Positions 1 through 7,826 of a stretch of DNA of 24,409 nt are shown here, piece after piece. The DNA lies in the IMG/VR virus record IMGVR_UViG_3300035665_000231, positions 1 to 24,409 of that record. One strand, given 5' to 3'. Under the pieces are notes generated by a model. It did not search any database, was not told where the DNA came from, and saw nothing but the letters and a program-made list of their open reading frames with translations. The translations under genes were made by a program, and so were the position numbers. The stretch comes from a virus. Every line of letters begins with the position of its first letter. Position 1 is the stretch's first letter.

Positions 1-1781
1 GCAATATTATCATTAATACCAATAGAATCCATAATTAAAAACGCATCACCTCTTTCTTCACAAATATCATTTGCGTATGATGTTATAGGTGAATGCAATG
101 CGTGTAACACACCTGGAATAGCAACGAGGTTAATATCAAATTCATCTGAATTAGATACTGTATCAAGTGCCTTCTTATAGGATGTATAACCATCTGCACC
201 AGTTGATGATATATTAAATCCTTGTGTATTTGCATTTGTTATATGAATACCGGTTTTCTTTTGAAGATTAGGTTTGTGACCATCAAATCCACCTTGGAAT
301 GGCAACATAAACTTACGAGTATCGAGTGAAGTATTACTTGTCAAATTAATAGATCCAGTGTATGGACTTGTTGCTGTTGGGAAATTTGCACCAACACTTT
401 GTGAATAATCTCCTAAATAGAAATCGGTATTAGATCCAGTTGTTTGTTTTGTTGAAACAGGAAGTGGTCTCAAATATGAGAAGTTATCTGTTTCACCAAA
501 ATCATAATCAAATCCAAAATATACTCGTTTGTTATATGAAGATGCTATAGTTTGACTTGTTACATAACTAACGGCAGTCGGTTGTGTGAATCCAGTTGGT
601 ATAGGTGAACTCAAAGCACGGAATCCAAAAGGAACGAGATTGGGAGAAGCAGCTGCATTTGCAACGGAATCCGCTGTTTCTACACGAATGTAATTTGATT
701 TGTTTGAATAATCACCATTAATAACAACCTTTCCTTCATCTGTAATTGTTATGTATCTGTCACCTATAACTCTACCAATATATCTTGGTGAATTAGGATC
801 AAGGTTACATCTGAATTGTTCTACAACATTTGGTCTAATATCTTCATCTTGTGTTGTAAAAGGTGTCTGTGGTAATTTAGATTGATCAACAAATCTAATA
901 ACTACGTCAAATTCACCATATTCAGAACCAGCAATTGTTCCAGCAGGTTTTATGTTTGCAATACCAACCTTTACTTCATAATTGGAATGAATACCATGAG
1001 AAAGTGTATGGAAACGGAAAAGATCCTGTGTAGTTGCACCAACTTTTTGAGATGTTACCCAAGGTGTAGATGCCTCTAAATAATCATTCGTGAAATCCCA
1101 ATCGGAAGGATTGGCAGAACCGGTTTCAATTATTATTCTAGTTGCAGGATCAGCAGCCAAAGATGCAGATGCCTTGTTTCCAAAAATTACATAGTTGTAA
1201 ACAGCATTAGTTCCGTATGGATTGTAACCGTATAAATCACCAATATATGATGTGCTATTCGGATCAATAGATGTGCTAAATGGTGTTCCGTTTTGATTTA
1301 TTGCATTAGTAAATGATGTATCATCTGTTAGAAATCCACCAGATACGGTCAATACAAAACTACCACTTGCATTTGCAGAAATAGTTGATTTTGCAAATAA
1401 TGAATCAGCGTCATCAGTATTAGAAACTACAAATGTTGGATGCAAAAATGTAATTAAAGACTTACCCCATGATCCCGTTGCAACTATTGCAAGTGGATGT
1501 TCTAGTGAATACCCTCCTGATCCCAATACACGAACTATGGTTGCACTTGGCGCATTATTTAGGTAATTTTTTACTGTGTAGGGTAAATATGATTGTTCAT
1601 ATGTACCACCAAATTTTGTTGTAAAGTCACCAAATCCGTTTACAACGGTAGGGACAAACGCAGGTCCTTTTAATGTTGGTCCTATAAGAGCTGCACCAAT
1701 TGCACCTATACCTTGTGGTAAAAAGGATAAGTCTTTCTCAATCGTAAACACTCCAGGACTTACAATTCTTTCAGTAGCCAC
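1..1781 (-). CDS. 18: Tail sheath protein, gp18-like (C terminus cut by window edge)
   Basis: The contractile tail sheath subunit polymerises around the tail tube and contracts to drive DNA injection. About 593 codons are open without a stop and run off the left edge, so the C terminus is missing. The start is GTG at 1781, preceded by GGAG six bases upstream; no ATG competes. The N terminus begins MATERIVSPGVFTIEKDLSF followed by a segment rich in Gly/Ala and 'IGPTLKGPAF', the typical opening of T4-type sheaths. The far end near the window edge contains CEERGDAFLIMDS, also characteristic of sheath proteins. T4 gp18 is 659 residues, so probably a modest part is missing. It lies downstream of its own terminator and candidate promoter, separate from the neck genes, which fits high-level late expression. 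Sequence and context agree; I am confident. Confidence 0.9.
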   Translation of the reverse strand, partial: MATERIVSPGVFTIEKDLSFLPQGIGAIGAALIGPTLKGPAFVPTVVNGFGDFTTKFGGTYEQSYLPYTVKNYLNNAPSATIVRVLGSGGYSLEHPLAIVATGSWGKSLITFLHPTFVVSNTDDADSLFAKSTISANASGSFVLTVSGGFLTDDTSFTNAINQNGTPFSTSIDPNSTSYIGDLYGYNPYGTNAVYNYVIFGNKASASLAADPATRIIIETGSANPSDWDFTNDYLEASTPWVTSQKVGATTQDLFRFHTLSHGIHSNYEVKVGIANIKPAGTIAGSEYGEFDVVIRFVDQSKLPQTPFTTQDEDIRPNVVEQFRCNLDPNSPRYIGRVIGDRYITITDEGKVVINGDYSNKSNYIRVETADSVANAAASPNLVPFGFRALSSPIPTGFTQPTAVSYVTSQTIASSYNKRVYFGFDYDFGETDNFSYLRPLPVSTKQTTGSNTDFYLGDYSQSVGANFPTATSPYTGSINLTSNTSLDTRKFMLPFQGGFDGHKPNLQKKTGIHITNANTQGFNISSTGADGYTSYKKALDTVSNSDEFDINLVAIPGVLHALHSPITSYANDICEERGDAFLIMDSIGINDNI

Positions 1782-1817
1782 TATTATCTCCGAAAAATTA
1801 AAGAATTAAATTCAAAT

Positions 1818-1824
1818 ATAAATA
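1818..1824 (-). promoter_or_regulatory. Candidate late promoter box TATTTAT for the tail sheath gene
   Basis: The coding strand reads TATTTAT, 36 bases before the GTG start of the sheath gene and just downstream of a terminator hairpin. The same heptamer recurs at comparable positions before seven other genes here. A promoter role is inferred. Its + strand complement, ATAAATA, resembles the T4 late promoter in the opposite direction. Confidence 0.45.
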
Positions 1825-1829
1825 TAATC

Positions 1830-1856
1830 AAAAAACATCAAACTATGAATTTGATG
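1830..1856 (-). terminator. Rho-independent terminator overlapping a stop codon
   Basis: On the minus strand CATCAAA pairs with TTTGATG (7 bp, 7-base loop), followed directly by six T. The stem contains the stop codon of the small coiled-coil gene at 1843. It separates that gene from the sheath gene. Confidence 0.7.
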
Positions 1857-2154
1857 GAATAAATTTACCAGAATCTAAATCCAAAACACCATCGCCGTAT
1901 TTTTCATTCAAACTCTCAACGAGTTCTTTTTCTTCCACCTGCAACTTACTGTAATCTTCAAAAAGCTTTGTTCTATATTCTTTCATACTTTCCAATCTTT
2001 TCGTTAAAAGGTGTAATTCTATTTCAACCTGTCCAATTTGTGCAGTTGTTCTTGCATAACCGTTTTGTAATTTTTTTACAAGTTGAATGTCTTCTTGTAA
2101 AAAATCTTTTTCTGTGTTTTGATTTGATGTCTGATTATCTGTAACTTCTGACAT
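1843..2154 (-). CDS. Small coiled-coil protein between gp15 and gp18 genes
   Basis: A 103-residue protein I do not recognise by name. It is charged and almost wholly helical: residues 20-85 have heptad-like hydrophobic spacing typical of a coiled coil, followed by a short conserved-looking tail (LNEKYGDGVLDLDSGKFIP). There is no signal peptide or membrane segment. The ATG at 2154 has a good ribosome site, AAGAGG, six bases upstream. It has its own candidate promoter at 2192-2198 and a terminator overlapping its stop codon, so it appears to be transcribed alone. Its place between the tail terminator and sheath genes suggests a tail assembly or chaperone role, but the sequence does not prove this. 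Confidence 0.75.
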   Translation of the reverse strand: MSEVTDNQTSNQNTEKDFLQEDIQLVKKLQNGYARTTAQIGQVEIELHLLTKRLESMKEYRTKLFEDYSKLQVEEKELVESLNEKYGDGVLDLDSGKFIPSNS

Positions 2155-2191
2155 ATAAAACCTCTTAAATTAATTTGATTAAATAACTAAT

Positions 2192-2198
2192 ATAAATA
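2192..2198 (-). promoter_or_regulatory. Candidate late promoter box TATTTAT
   Basis: The coding strand has TATTTAT 37 bases before the ATG at 2154, with an intervening Shine-Dalgarno. Spacing matches the boxes before the sheath, portal, 280-residue and 434-residue genes. Function is inferred from recurrence. Confidence 0.45.
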
Positions 2199-2200
2199 TG

Positions 2201-2233
2201 AAAAATAATATCTAAAATGTGTTAAATATTATT
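2201..2233 (-). terminator. Weak AT-only hairpin after gp15 gene
   Basis: AATAATAT and ATATTATT can pair (8 bp, 14-base loop), followed on the minus strand by five T. The stem overlaps the gp15 stop codon. With no G:C pairs it is a weak candidate; its position before the TATTTAT box matches the stronger terminators in this window. Confidence 0.35.
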
Positions 2234-3320
2234 ATTGTTTGTCTATTTCATTCGTGTATACACCGGCAGATTTTTTAACTACGGCATCTATTCTATCTTT
2301 TGTCAATGATTCATAATATTCTAAAACATCTTTTCCATCGTTATTTATCGGAGTATAATTATCTTCATCTTTACCAACTGGCAATTTGTCTGGTTTTGTT
2401 GGATCAACTTTATCATATTCATTTTTATTCGTTTCTTTTGGATTATGGTATGAATTTATTTTATCGGCTTCTGTTTGTATATCATTTATACTTCTAAATG
2501 CCTCCGATGTGAATACTATTTTATTTTCAGTAACAATTCGTTTAGTTGTAACTTCCCTAGCAACATCTTTTGGAATCAAATAACCATGAACAAGTAATTG
2601 AAAAGATGTTCTAACTAACCTATCCTGCCCGGTTGTGTTACTATCTTCAATAGTTGCACCATCTATGTTAGTTGAAAACTTAAATGAATTTCTATCACCA
2701 AAAGATTTTCCACCAAAATATATGAACTGCTCTATTATGTAATTTAATTGGTTTTGATACTCACACCAACCTATAAAATCATAAGTAATATCAACATAAT
2801 CAGGAATTGGAGTTAAAAAATATTCATTGGATTTTCTTTTATCATTCAACAAACTAAATTTATCATACGGATTTGTTGTATTATATTTCTGTTTCATTAT
2901 GTATGCAATTTGATTTGTTGTTGCAACTTTATTTCTACGCATTTCAGATTTAATTGCAACATTAGATCTACGAAAAGATAAAAGTGGAACCATTGTTTTT
3001 CCTTTTTTATCCTTTAAGAATCCATCTTTTTGTATCGATGCCCATTTTTCAGAATTTGCATAAATTGTTGGTACTTGTATTAAATCATTCGAGTCTTCAA
3101 CTTTTAACTGAATAGTATTATCAATAAAAGATTTTATTGCAAAATCTATATCATACAATGTTATACCAAGTGTTCTCGTTCTATCATTATCTCGTCTAAT
3201 TTGTGTATGTCTAGAATCACCCAAATCTATTCTGGGGTTTTGTACAGAATTTCTATCATCAATAAAACTATCACGAGTTCTACGAAGTGGTGGTTTTCTA
3301 TATTTGCTAGAGTTATTCAT
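2232..3320 (-). CDS. 15: gp15-like tail terminator / proximal tail sheath stabiliser
   Basis: T4 gp15 caps the finished tail and stabilises the sheath at its head-proximal end, forming the joint to the neck. This 362-residue protein is longer than T4 gp15 (272), mainly through a basic N-terminal extension (residues 1-50) and a charged C-terminal tail (after about 290). Matching features, in the same order as gp15, are a 'QVPTIYANSEKW' segment near residue 85, a 'YDFIGWCEYQNQLNYIIEQF' helix near 180, and 'RTSFQLLVHGYLIP' near 240, equivalent to the 'SLTFEVNGWMYP' region of T4. It follows the gp14 gene with stop and start sharing one base (TAATG), so they are translationally coupled. Order 13-14-15 as in T4 strengthens the call. 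Sequence identity is clearly low. Confidence 0.75.
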   Translation of the reverse strand: MNNSSKYRKPPLRRTRDSFIDDRNSVQNPRIDLGDSRHTQIRRDNDRTRTLGITLYDIDFAIKSFIDNTIQLKVEDSNDLIQVPTIYANSEKWASIQKDGFLKDKKGKTMVPLLSFRRSNVAIKSEMRRNKVATTNQIAYIMKQKYNTTNPYDKFSLLNDKRKSNEYFLTPIPDYVDITYDFIGWCEYQNQLNYIIEQFIYFGGKSFGDRNSFKFSTNIDGATIEDSNTTGQDRLVRTSFQLLVHGYLIPKDVAREVTTKRIVTENKIVFTSEAFRSINDIQTEADKINSYHNPKETNKNEYDKVDPTKPDKLPVGKDEDNYTPINNDGKDVLEYYESLTKDRIDAVVKKSAGVYTNEIDKQ

Positions 3321-3844
3321 TATATGTTACTCGGTATATCATTTACATTTAATTCTATATTAGACCTAAATTCTTCGATGTTAATTCTTGAACGTCTTGT
3401 CAGGTGTGTATTTGCAACAATAGAAACATTGTGTCCCCATCTTTCTGTTGCAAATGAATAATCAGGATTTTTACCACCAAAAAATTGATTTTCTTGAATA
3501 GAATCTATTTCCCAATAATCTCCATTGTATTCTATCACATCACCAACCTCAACAAAAACATCAACATCTTTTAAGTATTCTCTAATAAATGCAAAGTTAG
3601 CAGTTTGTTGATAATCTTGTCCAAATTCCGTTCCTTCATATGTTTGTGGTTGGTAGTCTATCAATGCAGGTATTTTTATAGGACTATGATATACTTTTTT
3701 ATCAGATTCATTGTATATGTTTGTTTTAGTGTTTTCAATAGACAGTTTATAGACAGCGACTTCGGTATCTATTATATCGTTAATCAATTCCATATTGAAT
3801 CTATGAACAAGTCCGGCATCCCTTTGTCCGTGAAATAATGGCAT
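3320..3844 (-). CDS. 14: gp14-like neck protein
   Basis: Head completion/neck protein that joins the filled head to the tail. It has 174 residues (T4 gp14 has 256). The C-terminal half has a strand-rich region, VGDVIEYNGDYWEIDSIQEN followed by FFGGKNPDY, which corresponds in position to the gp14 segment around '[28 protein letters not shown]'. The N terminus (MPLFHGQRDAGLVHRFNMEL) looks like the start of small neck proteins of marine T4-like phages. It lies five bases after the gp13 gene and overlaps the gp15 start by one base. Identification rests mostly on gene order plus this local resemblance; a generic head-tail connector is the alternative. Confidence 0.68.
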   Translation of the reverse strand: MPLFHGQRDAGLVHRFNMELINDIIDTEVAVYKLSIENTKTNIYNESDKKVYHSPIKIPALIDYQPQTYEGTEFGQDYQQTANFAFIREYLKDVDVFVEVGDVIEYNGDYWEIDSIQENQFFGGKNPDYSFATERWGHNVSIVANTHLTRRSRINIEEFRSNIELNVNDIPSNI

Positions 3845-3848
3845 GATA

Positions 3849-4979
3849 TTATCCTATGTAAATTGCTAAAGGTGTTCCATTAAGACTAGCAGCCAAAGAT
3901 TCTATTTCACTTCTTTTTGCTTCTAATAATTTACTTCGTGTCATATTATCAAGTGTTGTTCGTAATTGATCAATTAACATTTGTTTTTCTGCAGATGCTG
4001 CCGATAATAAATCAGCGGCATTCAGAGATGTTTCACCATTCGGTATAGGTATACTTCCATATTTCCCACGAATATAACCGAGCATTTCTTTTGCAAGTGC
4101 AAGTCCAAATGAATATATCCATGTTTTTCCTGGAGAATTTATTTGAGAATAAACCATATAATCATAAGGTGCGTTTGATATGTCAGAAACTTGTCCATCT
4201 GGATATTTTAATGGATTGCTTCTTTCTTCTTTTACAATATATTCTATCCATAATTTAAAATCGCGCGTTGGGACAGGAAATATACGAAGTTCATTATTTA
4301 TCAATTCAAATGTAAATGCAGATTTTCGCATCATATCATTAAATTCAATTGCCTGAACCCTTAGTAAATCCGCATACATAGGCATCAACATAAAAGATAC
4401 GCCGGTTGAATATGCACCAAAACCAAATGTATCTAACATTGCCTGATTACCTAAATAAGGATCATAGAATCTCATGGATGCAGGTGGTGAATAGTGATGA
4501 ACTCTTTTTATCTCTATTGAACCTGTTGGTGCCTTCACATCTCGAATCAATACATTTAAATCATATTTTTGTCTACCTGTTTGTATATCAATAGATGCAG
4601 AATGAAACTTAATATTACCGTTTGTAAAAGTTTCGCTGCCGTATTCGGTTGCAAGTTGTATCAAAGGTCCCAATCCAGTTGAAATATTTTTTTGTGTTAA
4701 ATTTGAATCAGTTGGTGAACCAATTATATTTAGCATATTTTGTTGTATATTAAATTGATTTACATTATACGAATATTCATATACTGCCTCTTCGATGCAA
4801 GTATAAAAATTAACTGACTGTAATTCTACATCAACGATGGGATAACCTAACCGTTTTGCACACCAATCTGCAAATGAATCGGCATCTCTTTGAAAATCAG
4901 CATCATTATCGAATGTTCCAAACGGTGTGCTTCCTGTTGTAAAGCTACTTGAACCCGGCCAAATTGGAATTTCTACCAT
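3849..4979 (-). CDS. 13: gp13-like neck protein (portal adaptor)
   Basis: In T4, gp13 binds beneath the portal after packaging and forms the neck with gp14. This 376-residue protein matches gp13 at both ends: residues 38-66 carry 'WCAKRLGYPIVDVEL...FYTCIEEAVYEY', like T4's [21 protein letters not shown] region, and the C terminus has a long helix (ALAKEMLGYIRGKYGSIPIP ... LLEAKRSEIESLAA) ending PLAIYIG, like T4's PFGILVG ending. The N-terminal 35 residues (Gly/Ser/Thr-rich) are additional. It starts immediately after the PhoH stop codon (TAA then ATG), with only a weak GAG ribosome site inside the PhoH end, suggesting coupling to phoH translation. gp14 and gp15 follow. The call is firm from sequence and order. 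Confidence 0.82.
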   Translation of the reverse strand: MVEIPIWPGSSSFTTGSTPFGTFDNDADFQRDADSFADWCAKRLGYPIVDVELQSVNFYTCIEEAVYEYSYNVNQFNIQQNMLNIIGSPTDSNLTQKNISTGLGPLIQLATEYGSETFTNGNIKFHSASIDIQTGRQKYDLNVLIRDVKAPTGSIEIKRVHHYSPPASMRFYDPYLGNQAMLDTFGFGAYSTGVSFMLMPMYADLLRVQAIEFNDMMRKSAFTFELINNELRIFPVPTRDFKLWIEYIVKEERSNPLKYPDGQVSDISNAPYDYMVYSQINSPGKTWIYSFGLALAKEMLGYIRGKYGSIPIPNGETSLNAADLLSAASAEKQMLIDQLRTTLDNMTRSKLLEAKRSEIESLAASLNGTPLAIYIG

Positions 4980-5729
4980 TTATTTCTCGTTTTTAGTTTC
5001 TTCAAAATACTTTAATATATCATCAACGATAGGATGGCGGTGATTTGTTTTTAATTCATAAACCCCCAATCCTTGTATTTTATCTTTCATATTAAATAAA
5101 TATGGAAGACCAGAATCTTTTTTCTGTTTTAAGTCTATTTGTGATATATCACCTGTAAGCATCATCTTTGAATTGATACCGAGACGGGATAATATCATTT
5201 CCATCTGTGCCTTTGTTACATTCTGTGCTTCATCAACAATAACACAAGCATTTACAAATGTTCTACCACGAAGAAATGAAATAGGAGCAATTTCTATTTT
5301 ATCTTCCACCATTAACTTTTCAATTTTTTCTTTATGATACAGTTGAAACATATTCGCCTGTATAGGAGACAACCAAGGATCCATTTTCTCTTTTATATTA
5401 CCCGGAAGAAATCCCAAATCTTCGTTAGACACAGTTGGTCTCGTAATTATTATTTTTTCAACTTCACGATAGAAAAAACATTCCAAAGCAATTTGTGTTG
5501 CCAATAGAGTTTTTCCAGAACCAGCTTTACCAACAAAAACCGAAATGTCATCACGAAGAGCATCTGCCTTTATTCTTTTTTGTTCTTCGTTCAATGTTAA
5601 TTGAAACTGTATTTTATTTTTTATGGTTTTTCTTCCTTTTTTTATTCCTGATGTATTTAGACTTGAACTTTCTTCTTCACTCAACAAATGTTCTCTATTA
5701 TCTGTTTCCTCGTTATGTTCAGAACTCAT
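4980..5729 (-). CDS. phoH: PhoH-like P-loop ATPase
   Basis: PhoH-family ATPase, 249 residues. Residues 41-245 form the ATPase core: Walker A GKAGSGKT at 67-74, the family block IIITRPTVSNEDLGFLPG at about 93-110, Walker B VIVDEAQN at 163-170, and sensor-type 'MMLTGDISQIDL' at about 189-200, ending with NHRHPIVDDIL. Residues 1-40 are charged and probably flexible. PhoH genes are common in marine phages, but their biochemical role there is unsettled; bacterial relatives are linked to RNA metabolism and phosphate stress. The ATG at 5729 has AGGAG five bases upstream. It sits between a GAF-like membrane protein gene and gp13, with no gap to gp13, so it is co-expressed with neck genes. The family assignment is secure; the role here is not. 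Confidence 0.94.
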   Translation of the reverse strand: MSSEHNEETDNREHLLSEEESSSLNTSGIKKGRKTIKNKIQFQLTLNEEQKRIKADALRDDISVFVGKAGSGKTLLATQIALECFFYREVEKIIITRPTVSNEDLGFLPGNIKEKMDPWLSPIQANMFQLYHKEKIEKLMVEDKIEIAPISFLRGRTFVNACVIVDEAQNVTKAQMEMILSRLGINSKMMLTGDISQIDLKQKKDSGLPYLFNMKDKIQGLGVYELKTNHRHPIVDDILKYFEETKNEK

Positions 5730-5737
5730 AATGGCTC

Positions 5738-6337
5738 CTATAATAATTTAGAAAGGGTGTCTCCCATAGATTTTACGTCTGCCTCAATCTTAGAAAATAT
5801 ATTATCTAATTTCTCTGGCTTATGGGTCCATTCAAAACCTACAATGGCAATAAATTCCGAACCTTTTTTTATCGGATATACTACCGCTGATTTAGACCCT
5901 CTCTGTGAAAAAAATGCTTTAGTTATTAAGTCCTCTATATTATCTACAACAGGATATACCGCCTTATGATTTATTACATCTTCTACAAAGTTGGAATAAA
6001 GTGACATCGGTAAGTTTTGATATTGTTTAAACTCCGTGCTAACACCTTCTTCGAGAGACTCGAATGATGTTGAGAGTTTGGTCATAGATTTGCCTGTTTT
6101 GTATTTACCACCGTTGTGTCTTTGAAGAATAAATGCACGCTGGCATTTATATTCTTCTAACAGTTGGTCTAATATGGTTTGGATTAGTTTAGAATGAGAA
6201 ATCTCTCGGTCAATTCTTCTTTGTTTATATTCACCGTATTTATACTTTAGAAACCAGGATAAGAAAACACCAAGTAGTGTTGCCATACTGGATACAACAA
6301 GTGATATGATGTCAATATATTGAATTTGATTTTCCAT
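5738..6337 (-). CDS. Membrane-anchored GAF-like sensor protein
   Basis: A 199-residue protein with one N-terminal membrane segment (residues about 9-31, IISLVVSSMATLLGVFLSWF), a basic stretch after it (KYKYGEYKQRRIDR), then a soluble domain of about 150 residues. The soluble part has the pattern of a GAF-like ligand-binding fold: a helix, 'CQRAFILQRHNGG', a long variable loop, then 'SKSAVVYPIKKGSEFIAIVGFEWT' strands and a C-terminal helix. The basic stretch after the membrane segment predicts a cytoplasmic soluble domain. I see no effector domain. It is followed eight bases later by phoH. No Shine-Dalgarno precedes the ATG, while a TATTTAT box ends only five bases before it, so a leaderless mRNA is possible. 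The ligand is unknown; GAF assignment is by pattern only. Confidence 0.68.
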   Translation of the reverse strand: MENQIQYIDIISLVVSSMATLLGVFLSWFLKYKYGEYKQRRIDREISHSKLIQTILDQLLEEYKCQRAFILQRHNGGKYKTGKSMTKLSTSFESLEEGVSTEFKQYQNLPMSLYSNFVEDVINHKAVYPVVDNIEDLITKAFFSQRGSKSAVVYPIKKGSEFIAIVGFEWTHKPEKLDNIFSKIEADVKSMGDTLSKLL

Positions 6338-6342
6338 TTGTA

Positions 6343-6349
6343 ATAAATA
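6343..6349 (-). promoter_or_regulatory. TATTTAT box abutting a start codon (possible leaderless promoter)
   Basis: The coding strand reads TATTTAT, then five bases, then the ATG at 6337. If the box is a -10 element, transcription would begin at or next to the start codon. No ribosome site is present, in agreement. It lies 16 bases after a strong terminator stem. Confidence 0.4.
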
Positions 6350-6360
6350 GCAAGTATAAA

Positions 6361-6389
6361 ATAAAAAAGGGTAACGTTTGTCACCCTTT
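6361..6389 (-). terminator. Rho-independent terminator after the 434-residue gene
   Basis: The minus strand reads AAAGGGTGAC, loop AAAC, GTTACCCTTT, then a T-rich tract. The stem is 10 bp including one G:U pair. It lies between the 434-residue gene (stop at 6413) and the GAF-like gene. Confidence 0.85.
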
Positions 6390-6412
6390 ATTAAAAATTA
6401 TTTTTGGTATCT

Positions 6413-7717
6413 TTACTTCAAATATAGAAGATTACCGTCTTGTATTTTGAATTTACCAGATGATTTGTATGACTCTTGTGTTGAACCACCTTCTTTCTCT
6501 GCACTATCTACTAAATTTATGAGTATATTTGCAATAGTCCAAAGTAAAAGGGCATTGTGTATCGCATCAACTACATTCTCTGAAAGTCCAAATCCTGGAA
6601 ACATTATGTCTTTTATCATTCCTGTTGCATACTTTGTAGCCATCTTTTTTACTACTATCTCTAAAAGTTCCCCAAATATAGTCCCAAGTAATTCAAATGT
6701 ATAAATTCCAGGACCTCCAAATATTTTTGTTGTGTTTGAAAATGAAGATAATAATTTTGGTCCTACCCATTTTCCTATAATCTGACCAAGTTTTGCGAAT
6801 GGTATGAATGCCCATTGTATGAGTTCTACTGCATAATGAACTACTTTTCTTAATGCTGGATTTTTTATTGCATCATCCAAATGTTCAACTGCATGAGCTT
6901 CTTTCAATGAATTTCTCTTTCTATTTCTTTTCAATAATTCACTAACAATATTGTAATTAGACAATAGTGAATTTTTCTTTTTTATTAAACCCTCCAATGC
7001 CGGTATTGTTTCTAAACCTTTTTCTGCTTCTTTTGAATCAATCTTTGGTTCTTCATCCACATTACCTTTACCACTTAAAACATCTTTTTCCCAAAATGGT
7101 TTTACTATCCATTTTTGATACCATTCGGTTGTCCACCATATTGAAGATTCTTTTAATTGTAACAATTCTTTTTTGAAATCATCATCAATTTTCAATTTTC
7201 CTTTTGAAGCCAAATCTTTTACCATATTCTGTGCATCAGCAATTGAAGCAGTTTTTGTCATATTACATAGTTTCAATAATCCATTTTTTGCAGAGTTTAT
7301 TACTTCTTGTACCAATTCTTTGAACTCTACCCAAATTGCTTTTAATTTACTCCAACCGCCTGTTATTGCATCTTTTGCCTTTTCACCTAATCCTTTCAAT
7401 CCATCCCAAATATCACCAAAGAATCCTTCTTTTAGTCTAATTTCCATTTCACTTGCCTTTGTAATGAATCTGATATTATTATCCAATTCATTTATCACAT
7501 TTTCATTTAATGATTTTGTTTTTGTTTTAGTGAACAAAATTTTCATTGCTCTTTGTTCATTCAATGTAAAAACTCTTGAATGGATTAATGAATCGATAGT
7601 AGTTTCATCTATGGATAATACATTATCAGTAACAGAATCTAGTCTATTCAGAATATTTTTTTCTGACATTACTTCGTTTATTATTGTTTTTAATGAATTT
7701 GTGTTTTTGTATTTCAT
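6413..7717 (-). CDS. Helical, amphipathic protein of unknown function; candidate internal head protein
   Basis: 434 residues, no recognised domain. Residues 1-97 are charged and helical and end in RLKE at 94-97, an (L/I)-x-E site of the kind cut by T4 gp21-type proteases. The following region (GFFGDIWDGLKGLGEKAKDA onward) forms amphipathic helices with regularly spaced Trp, Phe and Leu. Residues about 300-420 are hydrophobic, with possible membrane-inserting stretches (for example ALLLWTIANILINLV). The ATG at 7717 has only a weak upstream GGAAA. Its own box (7756-7762) and flanking terminators make it a single-gene transcript between capsid and neck genes. I infer a packaged or membrane-active virion protein, perhaps ejected with DNA; a scaffold-like role is also possible. 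Existence of the gene is certain, function is not. Confidence 0.8.
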   Translation of the reverse strand: MKYKNTNSLKTIINEVMSEKNILNRLDSVTDNVLSIDETTIDSLIHSRVFTLNEQRAMKILFTKTKTKSLNENVINELDNNIRFITKASEMEIRLKEGFFGDIWDGLKGLGEKAKDAITGGWSKLKAIWVEFKELVQEVINSAKNGLLKLCNMTKTASIADAQNMVKDLASKGKLKIDDDFKKELLQLKESSIWWTTEWYQKWIVKPFWEKDVLSGKGNVDEEPKIDSKEAEKGLETIPALEGLIKKKNSLLSNYNIVSELLKRNRKRNSLKEAHAVEHLDDAIKNPALRKVVHYAVELIQWAFIPFAKLGQIIGKWVGPKLLSSFSNTTKIFGGPGIYTFELLGTIFGELLEIVVKKMATKYATGMIKDIMFPGFGLSENVVDAIHNALLLWTIANILINLVDSAEKEGGSTQESYKSSGKFKIQDGNLLYLK

Positions 7718-7755
7718 AGTTAATTTCCGACTGTTTGATATAAAGTCAATTTACA

Positions 7756-7762
7756 ATAAATA
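7756..7762 (-). promoter_or_regulatory. Candidate late promoter box TATTTAT
   Basis: Located 38 bases before the ATG at 7717 and 16 bases after a terminator stem. The surrounding coding-strand sequence ACTTGATATTTATTG closely resembles that before the GAF-like gene (ACTTGCTATTTATTA). A promoter role is inferred. Confidence 0.5.
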
Positions 7763-7768
7763 TCAAGT

Positions 7769-7805
7769 AAAAATAAAAACCCCATGTAAAATACATGAGG
7801 TTTAA
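7769..7805 (-). terminator. Rho-independent terminator after the ParB-like gene
   Basis: The minus strand has AAACCTCATGTA, loop TTT, TACATGGGGTTT: a 12-bp stem with one G:U pair, followed by a T-rich tract. It lies 22 bases after the stop codon at 7827. Confidence 0.85.
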
Positions 7806-7826
7806 TTTCTTAACATTGAGATAAAT

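Noticed and set aside
1782-1842. Bacteroidetes-type promoter (TTTG, then TATATTTG) before the sheath gene
   Set aside because: The sequence fits, but the TTTG part is absent at most of the other boxes, and widespread Shine-Dalgarno use argues against such a host. TATTTAT is the shared part.
7173-7805. 210-codon + strand ORF opposite the 434-residue gene
   Set aside because: No ribosome site, runs against the direction of all other genes and crosses a minus-strand terminator and promoter box.
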